NCBI GenBank assembly: GCA_013792135.1
Contig: VMSP01000058.1
Coordinates: 1-64,000, forward strand
Length of the DNA: 64,000 nt
Direction: 5' to 3'
Source: Desulfocapsa sp.
GTDB lineage: Bacteria; Desulfobacterota; Desulfobulbia; Desulfobulbales; Desulfocapsaceae
Shown here: positions 1 through 9,248 of the stretch, in pieces
Position numbering within the stretch: position 1 is the stretch's first letter
How the letters are laid out: each line of letters opens with the position of its first letter
Program-made: the position numbers and the translations under genes
Notes under the pieces: model-generated
Databases searched by the model: none
The model's input: the letters and a program-made list of their open reading frames with translations, nothing else
What the model was told of the DNA's origin: nothing

Positions 1-155
1 TGCTTCAACAGGCAGCTGAGGTACGGCCCCCCGTAACGATACAAGAAATCCATGGGCGAAAAGCCAGCCAGGCTGCAATATTCGGCTAATGGTGACCACA
101 CAACATATGGTATGCGCTTGAGTCAAGTGCATACCCACATTTTTTAAATAGTAAG

Positions 156-260
156 ATGGCGAAAAATCCAGAGATGATTGAGTGGGCCTTACGTAGAAGT
201 ATTGATAATAATAAGCTGCTGATAGATGCTTTTGGGATAGTTGGTTTTATTGAGGAATGA
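156..260 (+). CDS. Possible 34-residue peptide or 3' gene remnant
   Basis: An ATG at 156 opens 34 codons ending in TGA at 258-260, reading MAKNPEMIEWALRR and onward to GIVGFIEE. The amino acid composition looks protein-like. The frame stays open back to 96 before two stops (87-89 and 93-95), so this may be the tail of a decayed gene. I see no strong ribosome binding site and do not recognise the family. Confidence 0.2.
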   Translation: MAKNPEMIEWALRRSIDNNKLLIDAFGIVGFIEE

Positions 261-270
261 AGATGAAGAC

Positions 271-311
271 ACCAAACTTACATCATGATTTGGTGTAAGT
301 TTGGTGTAAGT
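271..311. repeat. Inverted plus tandem repeat near element end
   Basis: ACCAAACTTACA (271-282) is the exact reverse complement of TGTAAGTTTGGT (294-305). TTTGGTGTAAGT occurs twice in tandem at 289-300 and 300-311. Three copies of one 10-12 base motif in mixed orientation, about 130 bp from the tRNA junction, fit integrase or excisionase arm-binding sites. A simple hairpin is the other reading. Confidence 0.4.
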
Positions 312-439
312 TTTGTTCGTACCACCCTTATTTATTGAAGATATTGAACGTTTCAAGGTACTATTTTTTTCAACCTAACTACAGGAAACAAGAGGAAAAG
401 CCTGGAAATTCAACAAAAATTGTTTTATGCCTACTCAAA

Positions 440-483
440 CTCATAACCCGAAGGTCGTTGGTTCGAATCCAGCCCCAGCCCCA
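440..483 (+). other. tRNA-fMet-like 3' half, probable attachment site
   Basis: The segment starts in an anticodon loop CTCATAA. It continues with CCCGA (the three C residues that pair with the GGG of initiator tRNAs), a variable loop AGGTC and a T-arm GTTGG-TTCGAAT-CCAGC, and ends in CCCCAGCCCCA. No matching D-arm or 5' acceptor strand lies upstream, so this is a half gene. The anticodon arm matches bacterial initiator tRNA-fMet much better than the elongator-type tRNA-Met at 39197-39273. The acceptor end differs from the usual initiator sequence, so some drift or truncation is likely. The intact gene should lie at the other end of the element, outside the window. Confidence 0.65.
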
Positions 484-492
484 TACAAATTC

Positions 493-532
493 AGGGATTA
501 TAGGCTTTTCAGCCTGTAATCCCTTTCTTGTT
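493..532 (+). terminator. Rho-independent terminator after the tRNA half
   Basis: AGGGATTATAGGC (493-505) pairs with GCCTGTAATCCCT (512-524) around a six-base loop and runs into TTTCTTGTTT. It is most simply the native terminator of the tRNA gene whose 3' half lies just upstream. Confidence 0.75.
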
Positions 533-744
533 TCCATACATCCTGCCTCTCTGCCATCACCATTCTAAAAAAACACCATACAAAGATTCACGTAACATAT
601 TGAAACACAGCAACATTATCAGATCGTGTCAAAAAAAACACTCAAGCCCCCTTGCTTTTCGGCTTCTTTATGCTCATATTTTTTTGTGAGTCCTATTGTA
701 CTATCAGCAAAACCTACCATCATTTTACATTAGTGGAGGACAAT

Positions 745-1089
745 ATGGATAATAAACGAAAATATTTCAGAATGGATGTACAAGGAATGGAAGCTGATAT
801 CTCTGATGATATCGGATTCTGTTCCGCACACGTAAAGGATATTTCCCGTTTTGGTATTTGCCTTTCTGACATCCCGAGAAAATTGCATATAAAAGGAAAC
901 AAGTTCTTAATGGTTGTTTCCGACCAACAGGGACATCGGTTTAAAGTGTATGCCTATGGCAGATGGGAGGAAGAAAATGGGTTTGACATGATACTTGGGG
1001 CAGAAATAAAAGACGCTCCCTTGGGCTGGACCGATTTTGTGTCCACCATAGAACCGACAGAAAAAGATGTGTGGGATTTCGTCCAGTAA
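745..1089 (+). CDS. Small PilZ-domain protein
   Basis: This 114-residue protein consists of essentially one PilZ domain, the usual bacterial receptor fold for cyclic di-GMP. The N-terminus has the basic RKYFR box (RxxxR-like). About 30 residues later comes DISRFG, matching the (D/N)xSxxG signature; both bind the dinucleotide in characterised PilZ proteins. The start at 745 is preferred because GTGGAGG lies a few bases upstream; a longer frame from 652 has no such site. It is monocistronic between two tRNA or intergenic regions. The controlled process (motility, exopolysaccharide or pili) cannot be told from context. Confidence 0.75.
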   Translation: MDNKRKYFRMDVQGMEADISDDIGFCSAHVKDISRFGICLSDIPRKLHIKGNKFLMVVSDQQGHRFKVYAYGRWEEENGFDMILGAEIKDAPLGWTDFVSTIEPTEKDVWDFVQ

Positions 1090-1506
1090 AATGCAGAGAT
1101 GACCACATCAGCATTATTTCAAAGAAAAGATCAACAATACCGGGAAAATTGAGCCATCATAATTTAAGATCGGCAAGCCATTCATAGTTGGTTCTTTTTC
1201 GCCATGAGCAGAAAAGAACCAACGTGCTTTATAGCAGTCTTGCTTCGCTCTGTTCATTTACATGAGTCCTAATGCTTCTTCAAAATCACTACCAGGTAGA
1301 TACTGAGTAAATATATACGCCATCAATATTAATCAAGCCCCTGACCAAGCTGCTGATGCCGACTTGGCCTTATTTGAGACCAAACGACGGGGAAAAAAAT
1401 ACGGTTATCAGTTTTCCTGAATTCTCTGGTGCCACCCCATCTTCATTGCGATCCTCTCCATAACTAAACTTTTCCTAACTGTTCAGCACAACAACAACCT
1501 TACACA
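1090..1506. other. Intergenic region with one hairpin and a gene remnant
   Basis: GTTGGTTCTTTT (1187-1198) pairs with AAAAGAACCAAC (1212-1223). There is no T-run, so terminator activity is uncertain. On the plus strand a short open stretch ending at TGA 1418-1420 reads ETKRRGKKYGYQFS at its C-terminus and may be a decayed gene tail. Nothing else is recognisable. Confidence 0.3.
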
Positions 1507-2109
1507 TTACACAAAGAACTTCTGAGCCTTCGCTCTGGCAATCCGGGAAAGTTTCTGAAGAGAGTCCAAAGACACCCCCGCCACATTATAAAACTTTTTG
1601 ATATCCTCAATCATTGCCAACCACAGACGGGCTGTCATCTCGGCATCAGCGGCGGCCCGATGAAAGGCACCGTTGACTTGCAGGTTTTTATAGCGAACCA
1701 GAGATTCCAGGTTATGACTCTGGAGATGAGGATAGATTCGCCGCGCGGTCCGGAGAGTGCAAACCATTTCACTGGTTCTTGTCCTGCCGATGCGGGCCAG
1801 CTCGGCATCGAGAAACCTACCGTCAAAGGGTGCATTATGAGCAGCAAGGGGATAATCGCCCATAAACTCAAGAAATTCTGTCATGACCCCAGCGCCATCA
1901 GGGGCACTCCGTACCATCGCATTGGTAATTCCAGTCAAACCCTGGATAAAAGGATTCACTGAAATACCGGGGTTCATCAGACTATGAAAGCGATCAACAA
2001 TCCTGTTCTGATCAATCAGCACAGCACCGATCTCAATGGCACGATCTCCGCGCTGAGGAGACAAACCTGTTGTCTCAAAATCGAGAATGATGATAGGGAA
2101 ATCACCCAT
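1507..2109 (-). CDS. DnaQ-family 3'-5' exonuclease
   Basis: A 200-residue DEDDh exonuclease of the Pol III epsilon / exonuclease X type. ExoI motif ILDFETTGL is near residue 10, ExoII lies around NAPFDGRFLD, and the ExoIII region H..AADAEMTARL ends the domain. These acidic residues bind the two metal ions that hydrolyse 3' nucleotides. The ATG at 2109 is preferred over a GTG at 2118 because AGAGGT sits seven bases before the ATG and overlaps the GTG. It is too short for a PolC-type fusion and has no obvious alpha-binding extension, so a stand-alone repair or degradation exonuclease is as likely as a proofreading subunit. It lies 44 bases after the MFS exporter, probably in the same transcript. 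Confidence 0.75.
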   Translation of the reverse strand: MGDFPIIILDFETTGLSPQRGDRAIEIGAVLIDQNRIVDRFHSLMNPGISVNPFIQGLTGITNAMVRSAPDGAGVMTEFLEFMGDYPLAAHNAPFDGRFLDAELARIGRTRTSEMVCTLRTARRIYPHLQSHNLESLVRYKNLQVNGAFHRAAADAEMTARLWLAMIEDIKKFYNVAGVSLDSLQKLSRIARAKAQKFFV

Positions 2110-2152
2110 AACTGACACCTCTATACCTGGATCGTTTGCCAGCCATCAATAA

Positions 2153-3391
2153 TCACATGGCCAAACGTTTCCGACGCCGGGACTCCGTTTCCAGATCCGG
2201 TAGGAAAATGGCAAGCAGACCGATAGCGGGTAGAAACGAACACAAGTGATACACATAAGCAAGGCTGGTTCTATCAGCAAGATGGCCGAATACCGCAGCG
2301 CCGACCCCAGCCATCCCAAAGGCAAAACCAAAAGACATCCCGGCCACTGTGCCGACTCTGGCCGGAAGAAGTTCCTGAGCATAGACCACAATTGCCGGAA
2401 AAGCTGAGGCAAGAATCATCCCGATGGGCACACTGAGTATCCCGGTCCAGAACAGATTGGCATAGGGTAAGGCCAGAGTAAAAGGAAGCACCCCCAGAAT
2501 CGAGCTCCATATCACCACCTTCCGGCCATAACGATCCCCAAGTGGACCTCCGGAAATGGTGCCAACGGCCACCGCGCCATAAAACACAAAGAGATGGAGC
2601 TGCGCGCTCTGCACCGGGAGATGAAACTTCTCAATCAGATAAAAGATATAATAACTGCCAATACTGGCCATATAAAAAAACTTGGAGAAAATCAAGACCA
2701 ACAACACAGCCAGGGCCAGAGCCACTTGGCCCCGAGGCAACACTACCTGGCTCACGCCTGTGCTTACCCGTGATTTGAGCTGCATCAGCCCCTGGTTCTT
2801 GGACCAGTGACCAACCTGGATCAAAAGATATATTCCCAAAAGGGCAGCTCCAGCAAACCAGGCCACGCTGCTCTGTCCTCGGCGGAGTATGATAATAGCG
2901 GCAAGCAATGGGCCAATGGCCGATCCAGCATTTCCACCCACCTGAAACAACGATTGCGCCAAGCCATGTCGCCCCCCCGATGCCATACGCGCCACCCTTG
3001 ATGATTCCGGATGAAATACCGACGATCCAGTCCCCACCAGGGCCGCCGCCAATAACAGCACCGAATAACTTCCGGCTTGGGAAAAGAGCACAAGGCCAAT
3101 CAGAGTCAAACCCATACCCACGGACAGGGAATAGGGACGCGGATGCCGATCAATATAAAAACCAACCATGGGCTGAAGGATCGAGGCCGTTCCCTGAAAG
3201 GTCAGGGTGATCATCCCGATCTGAGCAAAGCTCAATCCATAATTAGTCTGAAGCAGTGGATAGATTGCGGACAACAGGGTCTGCATCATATCGTTGAGCA
3301 GATGACAGACACTGATCACAATAAGGATGGCAAAAGCTGTTTTTTCAGCTGGCTGAACGTTTACGGAGGGAAAACTCACGGGAACTTCCAT
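2153..3391 (-). CDS. fsr: MFS exporter, fosmidomycin-resistance (Fsr) type
   Basis: A 412-residue major facilitator with twelve predicted membrane helices. The N-terminal half reads HLLNDMMQTLLSAIYPLL and the loop-2 segment GFYIDRHPRPYS, both typical of the Fsr branch of drug/H+ antiporters. FHPESSRVARMASGGRHGLAQS in helices 4-5 is also characteristic of Fsr. Fsr exports fosmidomycin in E. coli; the physiological substrate here is unknown. A second conserved loop GDRYGRKVV links helices 8 and 9. The start ATG has no close alternative. The gene is first in a probable two-gene minus-strand transcript with the exonuclease. Confidence 0.8.
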   Translation of the reverse strand: MEVPVSFPSVNVQPAEKTAFAILIVISVCHLLNDMMQTLLSAIYPLLQTNYGLSFAQIGMITLTFQGTASILQPMVGFYIDRHPRPYSLSVGMGLTLIGLVLFSQAGSYSVLLLAAALVGTGSSVFHPESSRVARMASGGRHGLAQSLFQVGGNAGSAIGPLLAAIIILRRGQSSVAWFAGAALLGIYLLIQVGHWSKNQGLMQLKSRVSTGVSQVVLPRGQVALALAVLLVLIFSKFFYMASIGSYYIFYLIEKFHLPVQSAQLHLFVFYGAVAVGTISGGPLGDRYGRKVVIWSSILGVLPFTLALPYANLFWTGILSVPIGMILASAFPAIVVYAQELLPARVGTVAGMSFGFAFGMAGVGAAVFGHLADRTSLAYVYHLCSFLPAIGLLAIFLPDLETESRRRKRLAM

Positions 3392-3470
3392 TATGACGGC
3401 GATAAAAACTCTCCGCTCAAGGCCGCGTCAAGAGGGAAGTAAAAGGGACTCACGGAAATCATGTCCTGCA

Positions 3471-3566
3471 TTATTCCGTTTCTAAATTACGCTGGTCACA
3501 CACAGCGAAGCCGAGGATCGTGGAAGTAGGACCGACACGTTACTGCTTGATGCAGAATTGGAATAA
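3471..3566. repeat. Degenerate palindromic intergenic element
   Basis: Bounded by TTATTCC (3471-3477) and GGAATAA (3560-3566). Read on the minus strand it begins like the better preserved element at 16128-16251 (ATTCCAATT, then GCAT and CAA) and shares a CGGCT-CTG-G-G core. I interpret it as a diverged copy of the same family. It lies upstream of the MFS exporter gene. Confidence 0.4.
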
Positions 3567-3600
3567 AATAATGACTGAGCGTTCATGGTTATTGGCAGGA

Positions 3601-4194
3601 TCAATAGGGCTTCTGCCCTATAAAATTGCCAGGAGGATCATAGTTACAGACCACGATCAGATTGCCCCGGCACAGACTGGTGGCACAGCCAATCTGCCTG
3701 GTATTCCTCCAGACCATCTGAGTGTAATGACCAACATTTGCAAAACGAGAGCCTTGAATCGCACCTCCCCGGTAGTGGGATTTTTCTTTTGCCCAGGCCT
3801 TGACTGCATCAGATGTTCTATAATAGCTGGCGGTGCCGATAAAGATATTCTCACCATATTTTTGTTGCCACTTGCCTGAGCGGGGACGATGTTCAATCCC
3901 ACACCGGGAAGAGGCAAGATGATCAGCCCATCGCTGGGCATACACAGCCAGTTCTCCTGACCAGCACAGAGGACCGACACCGACTTCCGCCCGAATTTTA
4001 TTGTGCAGAGCAACAATCTTCTCGGATTCCGGCAGACTCACACGGGAACCAGACAAATCACTATGCACAGTTCGACTCTCAGCAGCGCCCAGAGAGAGGC
4101 CCTGCAAAAGAAACACTCCCACAAACGCCATGACCAGACACCGCAAATGTTGCATATTCCCACGTACGCTCAATCTCTTTTTACTCTTCTCCAA
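3601..4194 (-). CDS. Exported CAP/SCP-domain protein
   Basis: A 197-residue protein with an N-terminal signal peptide (basic start, then a hydrophobic stretch to about residue 38) and one CAP domain. Diagnostic stretches are LHNKIRAEVGVGPL, WADHLASS.CGIEHR, YGENIF and GHYTQMVWRNTRQIGCA, with the conserved His and Glu of the CAP cavity and four cysteines likely to form disulfides. CAP proteins are secreted in bacteria and eukaryotes but lack one common activity, so the function is open. The neighbouring genes are separate in function and no operon is evident. Confidence 0.85.
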   Translation of the reverse strand: MEKSKKRLSVRGNMQHLRCLVMAFVGVFLLQGLSLGAAESRTVHSDLSGSRVSLPESEKIVALHNKIRAEVGVGPLCWSGELAVYAQRWADHLASSRCGIEHRPRSGKWQQKYGENIFIGTASYYRTSDAVKAWAKEKSHYRGGAIQGSRFANVGHYTQMVWRNTRQIGCATSLCRGNLIVVCNYDPPGNFIGQKPY

Positions 4195-4275
4195 TCAAAC
4201 AATTGCTTCTTTCTTTCGCTTACTCCCACACCCGACAAAGCCGCGCCAAAGAAACGTTTCTATCAAAAAAAACAG

Positions 4276-4971
4276 TTACATTGCAATCTTTAAAATGGAA
4301 AAACCACCAATAAGCAGAGCCACAAAGATCACGCAGAGGATATTGAAATAACGGTCAATAAAATGCATTGCCTTCTTACCCCATTTCTTTAGGAGCCAGG
4401 CGACAACAAAAAAACGGGTGGCTCGGGCGGCGACTGAGGCAAGGGTAAAAACAAACAAATTCACCTTGGCGACCCCGGCCGTTATGGTAATCAACTTATA
4501 GGGCAGAGGAGTAAGCCCGAAGATATAGACAATCCAGGCATTCCATTTATCATACACCTGAAAAAGGTACTCTCCTCCAAGACCGGCTCCAAAGGTTGTA
4601 AGGAAATAGGAGGGCAGGGCAATATCATTGCGGCCATCAACCAGCACCAGTTGCACATGCGCCACGTTCTCCACAATCCATCTGCCCATAGTTTCCCAGG
4701 CAAAAACACCAATACCGTATCCTGCCAGGCCGCCAAGAACCGAAGCAATTGTACAATAAAGGGCTATCCGCCACCATCTGGTGGGTGCGGCCAGAACCAT
4801 GGGTATAAGCAGGATATCAGGAGGCAAGGGGAAAAAACTACTTTCGGCAAACGAGATACATATAAGCGCCGGGATAGCATAGGGAGTGTATGCCCAATGC
4901 AAGGTCCAGTAATAGATCCAACGATGAATATGCCACAGGGAGGAGGGGCGCTTTAAGACATCTTCACTCAT
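4276..4971 (-). CDS. YqaA-family DedA/VTT membrane protein
   Basis: A 231-residue inner-membrane protein with about five hydrophobic segments. AESSFFPLPPDILLIPMVL near residue 45 is the re-entrant-loop signature of the YqaA branch of the DedA (VTT/SNARE-associated) family, followed by GGLAGYGIG and a late TPLPYKL motif. Family members act in membrane homeostasis, some as lipid flippases; the exact substrate here is unknown. The ATG at 4971 follows AGGTG by five bases and is better than the GTG two codons earlier. Confidence 0.75.
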   Translation of the reverse strand: MSEDVLKRPSSLWHIHRWIYYWTLHWAYTPYAIPALICISFAESSFFPLPPDILLIPMVLAAPTRWWRIALYCTIASVLGGLAGYGIGVFAWETMGRWIVENVAHVQLVLVDGRNDIALPSYFLTTFGAGLGGEYLFQVYDKWNAWIVYIFGLTPLPYKLITITAGVAKVNLFVFTLASVAARATRFFVVAWLLKKWGKKAMHFIDRYFNILCVIFVALLIGGFSILKIAM

Positions 4972-5086
4972 CACCACACCTGCCCAGCCAGCCGGTCAAC
5001 CATTCCCACAGCACTATTTGTATCAATACTCATGACTTCCTTTTTCCTCTAAGGACCTCTCCATTTTACCTTGCACCTGTCACCTC

Positions 5087-7381
5087 TCAACCTTTGCCTG
5101 GATAGCTGAAGACCAGTTTTTTCGCCTGCAAATCCACCTGGACCTCGCCGCCCCGGGTCAGAGCACCAAAGAGGATCTCGTCGGTAAGCACATCGCCAAT
5201 CTCTGTCATAATCAGCCGCCGAAGCGGCCTGGCGCCAAAATCAGGATCATAACCCTTGGTGGCCAAATATTTACCGGCACTGGGACTCAAGGTAATGGTC
5301 ACCTTCCGTACTGCCAGTTGCGCCTGTAATTCAATAATCATCTTGTCTACAACCTTTTCTACCGCTTCCGCGTTCAAAGCCCCAAAAGAGATCATAGCGT
5401 CAAGCCGGTTACGGAACTCGGGAGCAAACAAACTCTTGACCGCCTTCTGGTCACCCCCCTTTTTCTCGGTCACAAAACCAATAGGGGTGCTGCTCATCTC
5501 GCGGGCGCCGGCATTAGTGGTCATAATCAGGATCACATTCCTGAAATCCGCCTTCCGCCCTGAATTATCGGTAAGAGTCGAGTGATCCATCACCTGAAGA
5601 AGTATGGAAAAGATATCGGCATGGGCCTTTTCAATCTCGTCGAGCAAGAGCACGGAATACGGATGCTTACGGATGGCCTCAGTGAGCAGACCGCCCTGAT
5701 CAAAGCCCACGTAACCGGGAGGCGCACCAATGAGGCGGGCCACCGCATGTTTTTCCATATACTCACTCATGTCAAAACGCTCAAAATGGATGCCCAATGT
5801 CTGGGCCAGCTGCCTGGCCACCTCGGTCTTACCTACTCCCGTGGGCCCGGCAAAGAGAAAACAACCGGTGGGCGACTGTGGATGACCAAGACCGGCCCGC
5901 GATCTTTTAACAGCACCCACCACCGTTTCAATGGCTGCATCCTGACCAAAAATCACCCCTTTCATGGTGGCAGCCAGTTCTTTTAAAGAACCAAGCTCAG
6001 CGTTTGATCCACTTTTGGCCGGAACCCTGGCCATGCGAGAGACCACCGCCTCCACATCCCGGACCGTGACGGTGCGGCCAATCTTACCGGCCAGACGAAA
6101 ACTCGAGCCCACCTCATCCAGAACATCAATGGCCTTATCCGGCAAAAAACGGTCGTTGATATAGCGGTCAGCCAGTTCTGCTGTGGCCCTGATAGCTGTT
6201 CCAGCATACTTGACCTGATGATGCTGCTCATACTTCTGCTGTAAGCCCTGCAAAATCAGTCGGGTCTCCTCAACGCTTGGTTCCTCGACATCGATCTTCT
6301 GAAAGCGACGGGAAAGAGCCCGGTCCTTTTCAATATGATTTTTATACTCTTCATAGGTGGTAGAGCCGATACAGCGAAGAATCCCGGATTGCAAAGCCGG
6401 TTTCAACAGATTGGAGGCATCCATGGAACCGCCACTGGTGGCCCCAGCCCCGACAATAGTATGAATCTCATCAATAAAGAGGATGGCATTCTTCTTACGT
6501 TCCACCGCCTCCACTACACTTTTCATCCGCTTCTCAAAATCACCCCGATACTTGGTGCCAGCCACCAGCGTCCCCATATCGAGCAGATAGATATCTGTAT
6601 CCTGCAGGAGATCAGGGACCAGGGCCTTGAGTCCTTCAGCCCGAGCAACACTGTCATCATGGATGCGCAGGGCCAACCCTTCAGCAATGGCCGTCTTACC
6701 AACGCCAGGTTCTCCCACCAGCAGGGGATTGTTTTTCTTGCGCCGGCAAAGCACCTGCATCATCCGGCTCACCTCCATATTCCTCCCAATGAGAGGATCA
6801 AGGTGACCTTCTGCCGCCCGTCGCGTAAGATTAACCGTAAATTCCTGAAGAACCTTCTCATCCTTATCTGTCTCCCTGGTCTCAGCACCGGGTTCTGGTC
6901 CAGCAGGCATTCTGGGCAGCGGCTCCTTCTGCAAGCCTTCTGAGGGCAGCCCATGGGAAATATATTCAATCACCGCCAGACGACCGACCCCTTCAGAACC
7001 GAGAAAATAGACGGCATGGGACTCGGCCTCAGAAAAGATGGCCGCCAGCACATCACCACTGTCCACCTCGTTCTTGCCACAACTCTGGACATGGGAGACC
7101 GCCCGCTGCAATACCCGGTTAAAAGCCACAGTCTGAGCCGGCTCACTGGGACCAACAGAACCCAGAGTCGGCAATTCGCCTGTAAAGAAAGCCTCCAACC
7201 GCTGTTTCAGATTCTCAATGGAGCCTCCACACCGACTGATAATATGAGTTGTCAACTCATCATAGAGCAGACCATAGAGCATATGCTCCACGGTCACATA
7301 TTCATGCCTGTAGCTCTTTGCCTCTCTAATCGCTCTGACCAGTGCCGTTTCCAATGTTTTACTCAGCATCTTTTTCACCAT
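5087..7381 (-). CDS. clpA: ATP-dependent Clp protease ATP-binding subunit ClpA
   Basis: A 764-residue Hsp100 unfoldase. The N-terminal Clp_N domain ([13 protein letters not shown]) is the ClpS-binding face. AAA module 1 has Walker A GEPGVGKT at about 223-230 and Walker [10 protein letters not shown]; module 2 has GPTGVGKT, the pore-loop region GAPPGYVGF and [15 protein letters not shown] segment follows module 2's sensor region, the IGF-type loop that docks ClpP. It unfolds substrates, including N-end-rule proteins brought by ClpS, and feeds them to ClpP, which is not encoded here. The start is ambiguous: ATG 7381, the next codon GTG, or ATG 7369 (MLSKTLE, the usual ClpA beginning). A longer frame to 7450 would overlap clpS. 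Confidence 0.93.
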   Translation of the reverse strand: MVKKMLSKTLETALVRAIREAKSYRHEYVTVEHMLYGLLYDELTTHIISRCGGSIENLKQRLEAFFTGELPTLGSVGPSEPAQTVAFNRVLQRAVSHVQSCGKNEVDSGDVLAAIFSEAESHAVYFLGSEGVGRLAVIEYISHGLPSEGLQKEPLPRMPAGPEPGAETRETDKDEKVLQEFTVNLTRRAAEGHLDPLIGRNMEVSRMMQVLCRRKKNNPLLVGEPGVGKTAIAEGLALRIHDDSVARAEGLKALVPDLLQDTDIYLLDMGTLVAGTKYRGDFEKRMKSVVEAVERKKNAILFIDEIHTIVGAGATSGGSMDASNLLKPALQSGILRCIGSTTYEEYKNHIEKDRALSRRFQKIDVEEPSVEETRLILQGLQQKYEQHHQVKYAGTAIRATAELADRYINDRFLPDKAIDVLDEVGSSFRLAGKIGRTVTVRDVEAVVSRMARVPAKSGSNAELGSLKELAATMKGVIFGQDAAIETVVGAVKRSRAGLGHPQSPTGCFLFAGPTGVGKTEVARQLAQTLGIHFERFDMSEYMEKHAVARLIGAPPGYVGFDQGGLLTEAIRKHPYSVLLLDEIEKAHADIFSILLQVMDHSTLTDNSGRKADFRNVILIMTTNAGAREMSSTPIGFVTEKKGGDQKAVKSLFAPEFRNRLDAMISFGALNAEAVEKVVDKMIIELQAQLAVRKVTITLSPSAGKYLATKGYDPDFGARPLRRLIMTEIGDVLTDEILFGALTRGGEVQVDLQAKKLVFSYPGKG

Positions 7382-7428
7382 ATCCCTGTAAGCAGAGGGA
7401 AACAATTCCCGCTGAACACCATATTTAA

Positions 7429-7743
7429 CTATATTTTCTCCATAGAACAACGCAAAGGAAAACCATTTTTTCGAGCCAGATGATGTACTAGTTCAATCTT
7501 GGTTTCACAGATCTCCCAGGTATAAACCCCAGCCACCCCGACCCCTTGCTGATGCACGTCAAGCATGATCTTGGTTGCCACCGATGTTGATTTATCAAAG
7601 ATATTTTCCAGAATCGAAACCACAAATTCCATGGAAGTATAATCATCATTATGCAGCAATGCCTTATACAGCGAAGGTTCCCTGATTTCTTCCTTGTCTC
7701 TGGTAGCAACCGATCCTTGATGTTCATCTTTTGTCTTGCTCAT
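7429..7743 (-). CDS. clpS: ATP-dependent Clp protease adaptor ClpS
   Basis: A 104-residue adaptor with a disordered N-terminal tail of about 25 residues and the conserved ClpS core: LLHNDDYTSMEFVV (the D/N pair binds the free alpha-amino group of N-degron substrates), then HQQGVGVAGVYTWEICETK. It delivers proteins with hydrophobic N-terminal residues to ClpA. It is directly upstream of clpA on the same strand, the classical clpS-clpA arrangement. Confidence 0.95.
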   Translation of the reverse strand: MSKTKDEHQGSVATRDKEEIREPSLYKALLHNDDYTSMEFVVSILENIFDKSTSVATKIMLDVHQQGVGVAGVYTWEICETKIELVHHLARKNGFPLRCSMEKI

Positions 7744-7878
7744 TTTTCAACACACAACCAGGCTGTTCATTTGTATGAAGCCACTGAAAAAAATTAACAT
7801 GGCCATTTAATTTCCCGGGGCGGCATAGGGTGCCGTAACGAAATAGATATAAATAACCATGTTATTTAGTAACGGCTC

Positions 7879-9246
7879 CTAATGTTCCGTTTTCTTCCAG
7901 GCAAACATGCTTAAAAAAAGCTCTTCCAAAAGCAAAGTTGGTGGCAGAGGCGATCCTTTGAGTTGGAATTCAGTCTTCAAAAGAAGAGCCAGCCACTCCT
8001 TTAATACCGGGCAGGAAAATTCTTCCGCCTTACTGAAACTCATGAACAGAGCATACGGATGACCTTTCAACATCTCAGTCCATTCCCCCTTTTCCTTGAG
8101 GGCAGGCAAATAGACATCCTGAAACTGTCTGGCCTGCATCCCCCGCTGCCAGGACGGATTTGCCTGCAACTGCATGGAACGAAACAGGAGCAATCTTCTT
8201 ATATAATTGCGCATGGTGGCCAGAATAGCAAGGCCATGAATTCCATTTTCTACCAGACGGCCAAGAATCACCAGAGTAGAGGCAACCTGTTTTTTCCCAA
8301 AGGCCTCCGTCAATTCAAAGAGAGCATCCTCTCTGGTCCGACCCACCATTGTCTCAATATCCGCACAACTGATCAATGGCCGATCCTCAACAAACAGGGC
8401 CATCTTCTCCAGCTCCATGACCACCGCCACCGGATAAAAGCCTACCCGTTCAAAAAGCATCTCCATGGCCCGCGGCTCTATTTTTTTCTGAAAAGGGGCA
8501 AGGGTCCTGAGTGCCAACTCACGCAAGACCTCTTTCTGATTCTTCTGCGCCGCAAAACTGGCTCCCGCTTCAATAGAACAATCAACAATCAGTCCATTTT
8601 TCTTGATGAAGGTGTAAAATTGTTTTCTCTTATCAACATTTTCAGCACTGAGAAACAGAAAATTGTGTCCCGGTAAGCCCTTTTCAAAGGCGGCAAGATA
8701 GCGATCAGCAAGGGTTGCAGCCCCACCACCCCTGACACCTGTTTGCGGCCCGGACTCGGCGAGCAGCTTGTCAACCCAGCTCAGATCGCCACCAGGCTTG
8801 GCAAAGCTGAATAACTGCTGCCACTGCTCAGAGCCAATATCAGAAAACTTTTCATCCGCGTCCAGTGCGGCCAAATCTGCCAGACTCTGAAGCTGCAGAC
8901 GGGCTGGGCCTGGCCGCCCCGCCTCATGGGCCAGCATTGCCTTATTCCAGATATCTTTGGCCACCGCCTTAGAATGAAAAAGACGACTGTCGGTCACTCT
9001 GTAAATCTGTCGACCAGGCAAAAGACTGAAGTTCATGATCTGGCCAAGGGTTCGGCTCGGATCCTCCTGGTCTCCATCAATGGGATGCACTGTCCCCCCG
9101 TCCTTCTGGAGCAGAGCCTGCTGCAGTATATCAGCCGCCTCACGGCACAGATATCTCTCTCCGAAAAAGAGAACTACTCGTCCCTGCTGTTCCACACTGC
9201 CTTGGTCAAGCCAGGATGTCAGTTCATCTCGTTTAATCAGGGCCAT
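7879..9246 (-). CDS. holA: DNA polymerase III delta subunit
   Basis: A 455-residue protein with the HolA layout: an N-terminal RecA-like domain (VVLFFGERYLCREAADIL, the beta-clamp-opening region), a middle lid (REDALFELTEAFGKK), and a C-terminal collar helical bundle (LLFRSMQLQ, LLLEELFL). Delta is the wrench of the clamp loader. The protein is about 100 residues longer than E. coli HolA, with extra sequence around residues 100-190 containing a Gly/Ala-rich segment. Its start codon lies two bases after the stop of the large exported protein gene, so the two are probably co-transcribed. LptE, which precedes holA in many Proteobacteria, is not recognisable in that neighbour. Confidence 0.85.
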   Translation of the reverse strand: MALIKRDELTSWLDQGSVEQQGRVVLFFGERYLCREAADILQQALLQKDGGTVHPIDGDQEDPSRTLGQIMNFSLLPGRQIYRVTDSRLFHSKAVAKDIWNKAMLAHEAGRPGPARLQLQSLADLAALDADEKFSDIGSEQWQQLFSFAKPGGDLSWVDKLLAESGPQTGVRGGGAATLADRYLAAFEKGLPGHNFLFLSAENVDKRKQFYTFIKKNGLIVDCSIEAGASFAAQKNQKEVLRELALRTLAPFQKKIEPRAMEMLFERVGFYPVAVVMELEKMALFVEDRPLISCADIETMVGRTREDALFELTEAFGKKQVASTLVILGRLVENGIHGLAILATMRNYIRRLLLFRSMQLQANPSWQRGMQARQFQDVYLPALKEKGEWTEMLKGHPYALFMSFSKAEEFSCPVLKEWLALLLKTEFQLKGSPLPPTLLLEELFLSMFAWKKTEH

Positions 9247-9248
9247 AG

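Larger units (their letters stand above)
1..439. mobile_element. Right end of an integrated element
   Basis: The bases left of the tRNA half at 440-483 cannot be the native 5' half of that tRNA. They carry no convincing complete gene and contain an inverted and direct repeat cluster (271-311) of the sort found at recombinase arm sites. I infer that this is the terminal part of an element that integrated at the tRNA anticodon loop. The integrase and the other junction would be left of base 1. A rearranged non-mobile fragment is the alternative. The longest apparent reading-frame remnants are 3-89 and 96-260 on the plus strand. Confidence 0.45.

Noticed and set aside
335..568. Plus-strand open frame across the left tRNA half
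   Set aside because: It reads through the tRNA half and the terminator, has no homology and no supporting ribosome site.
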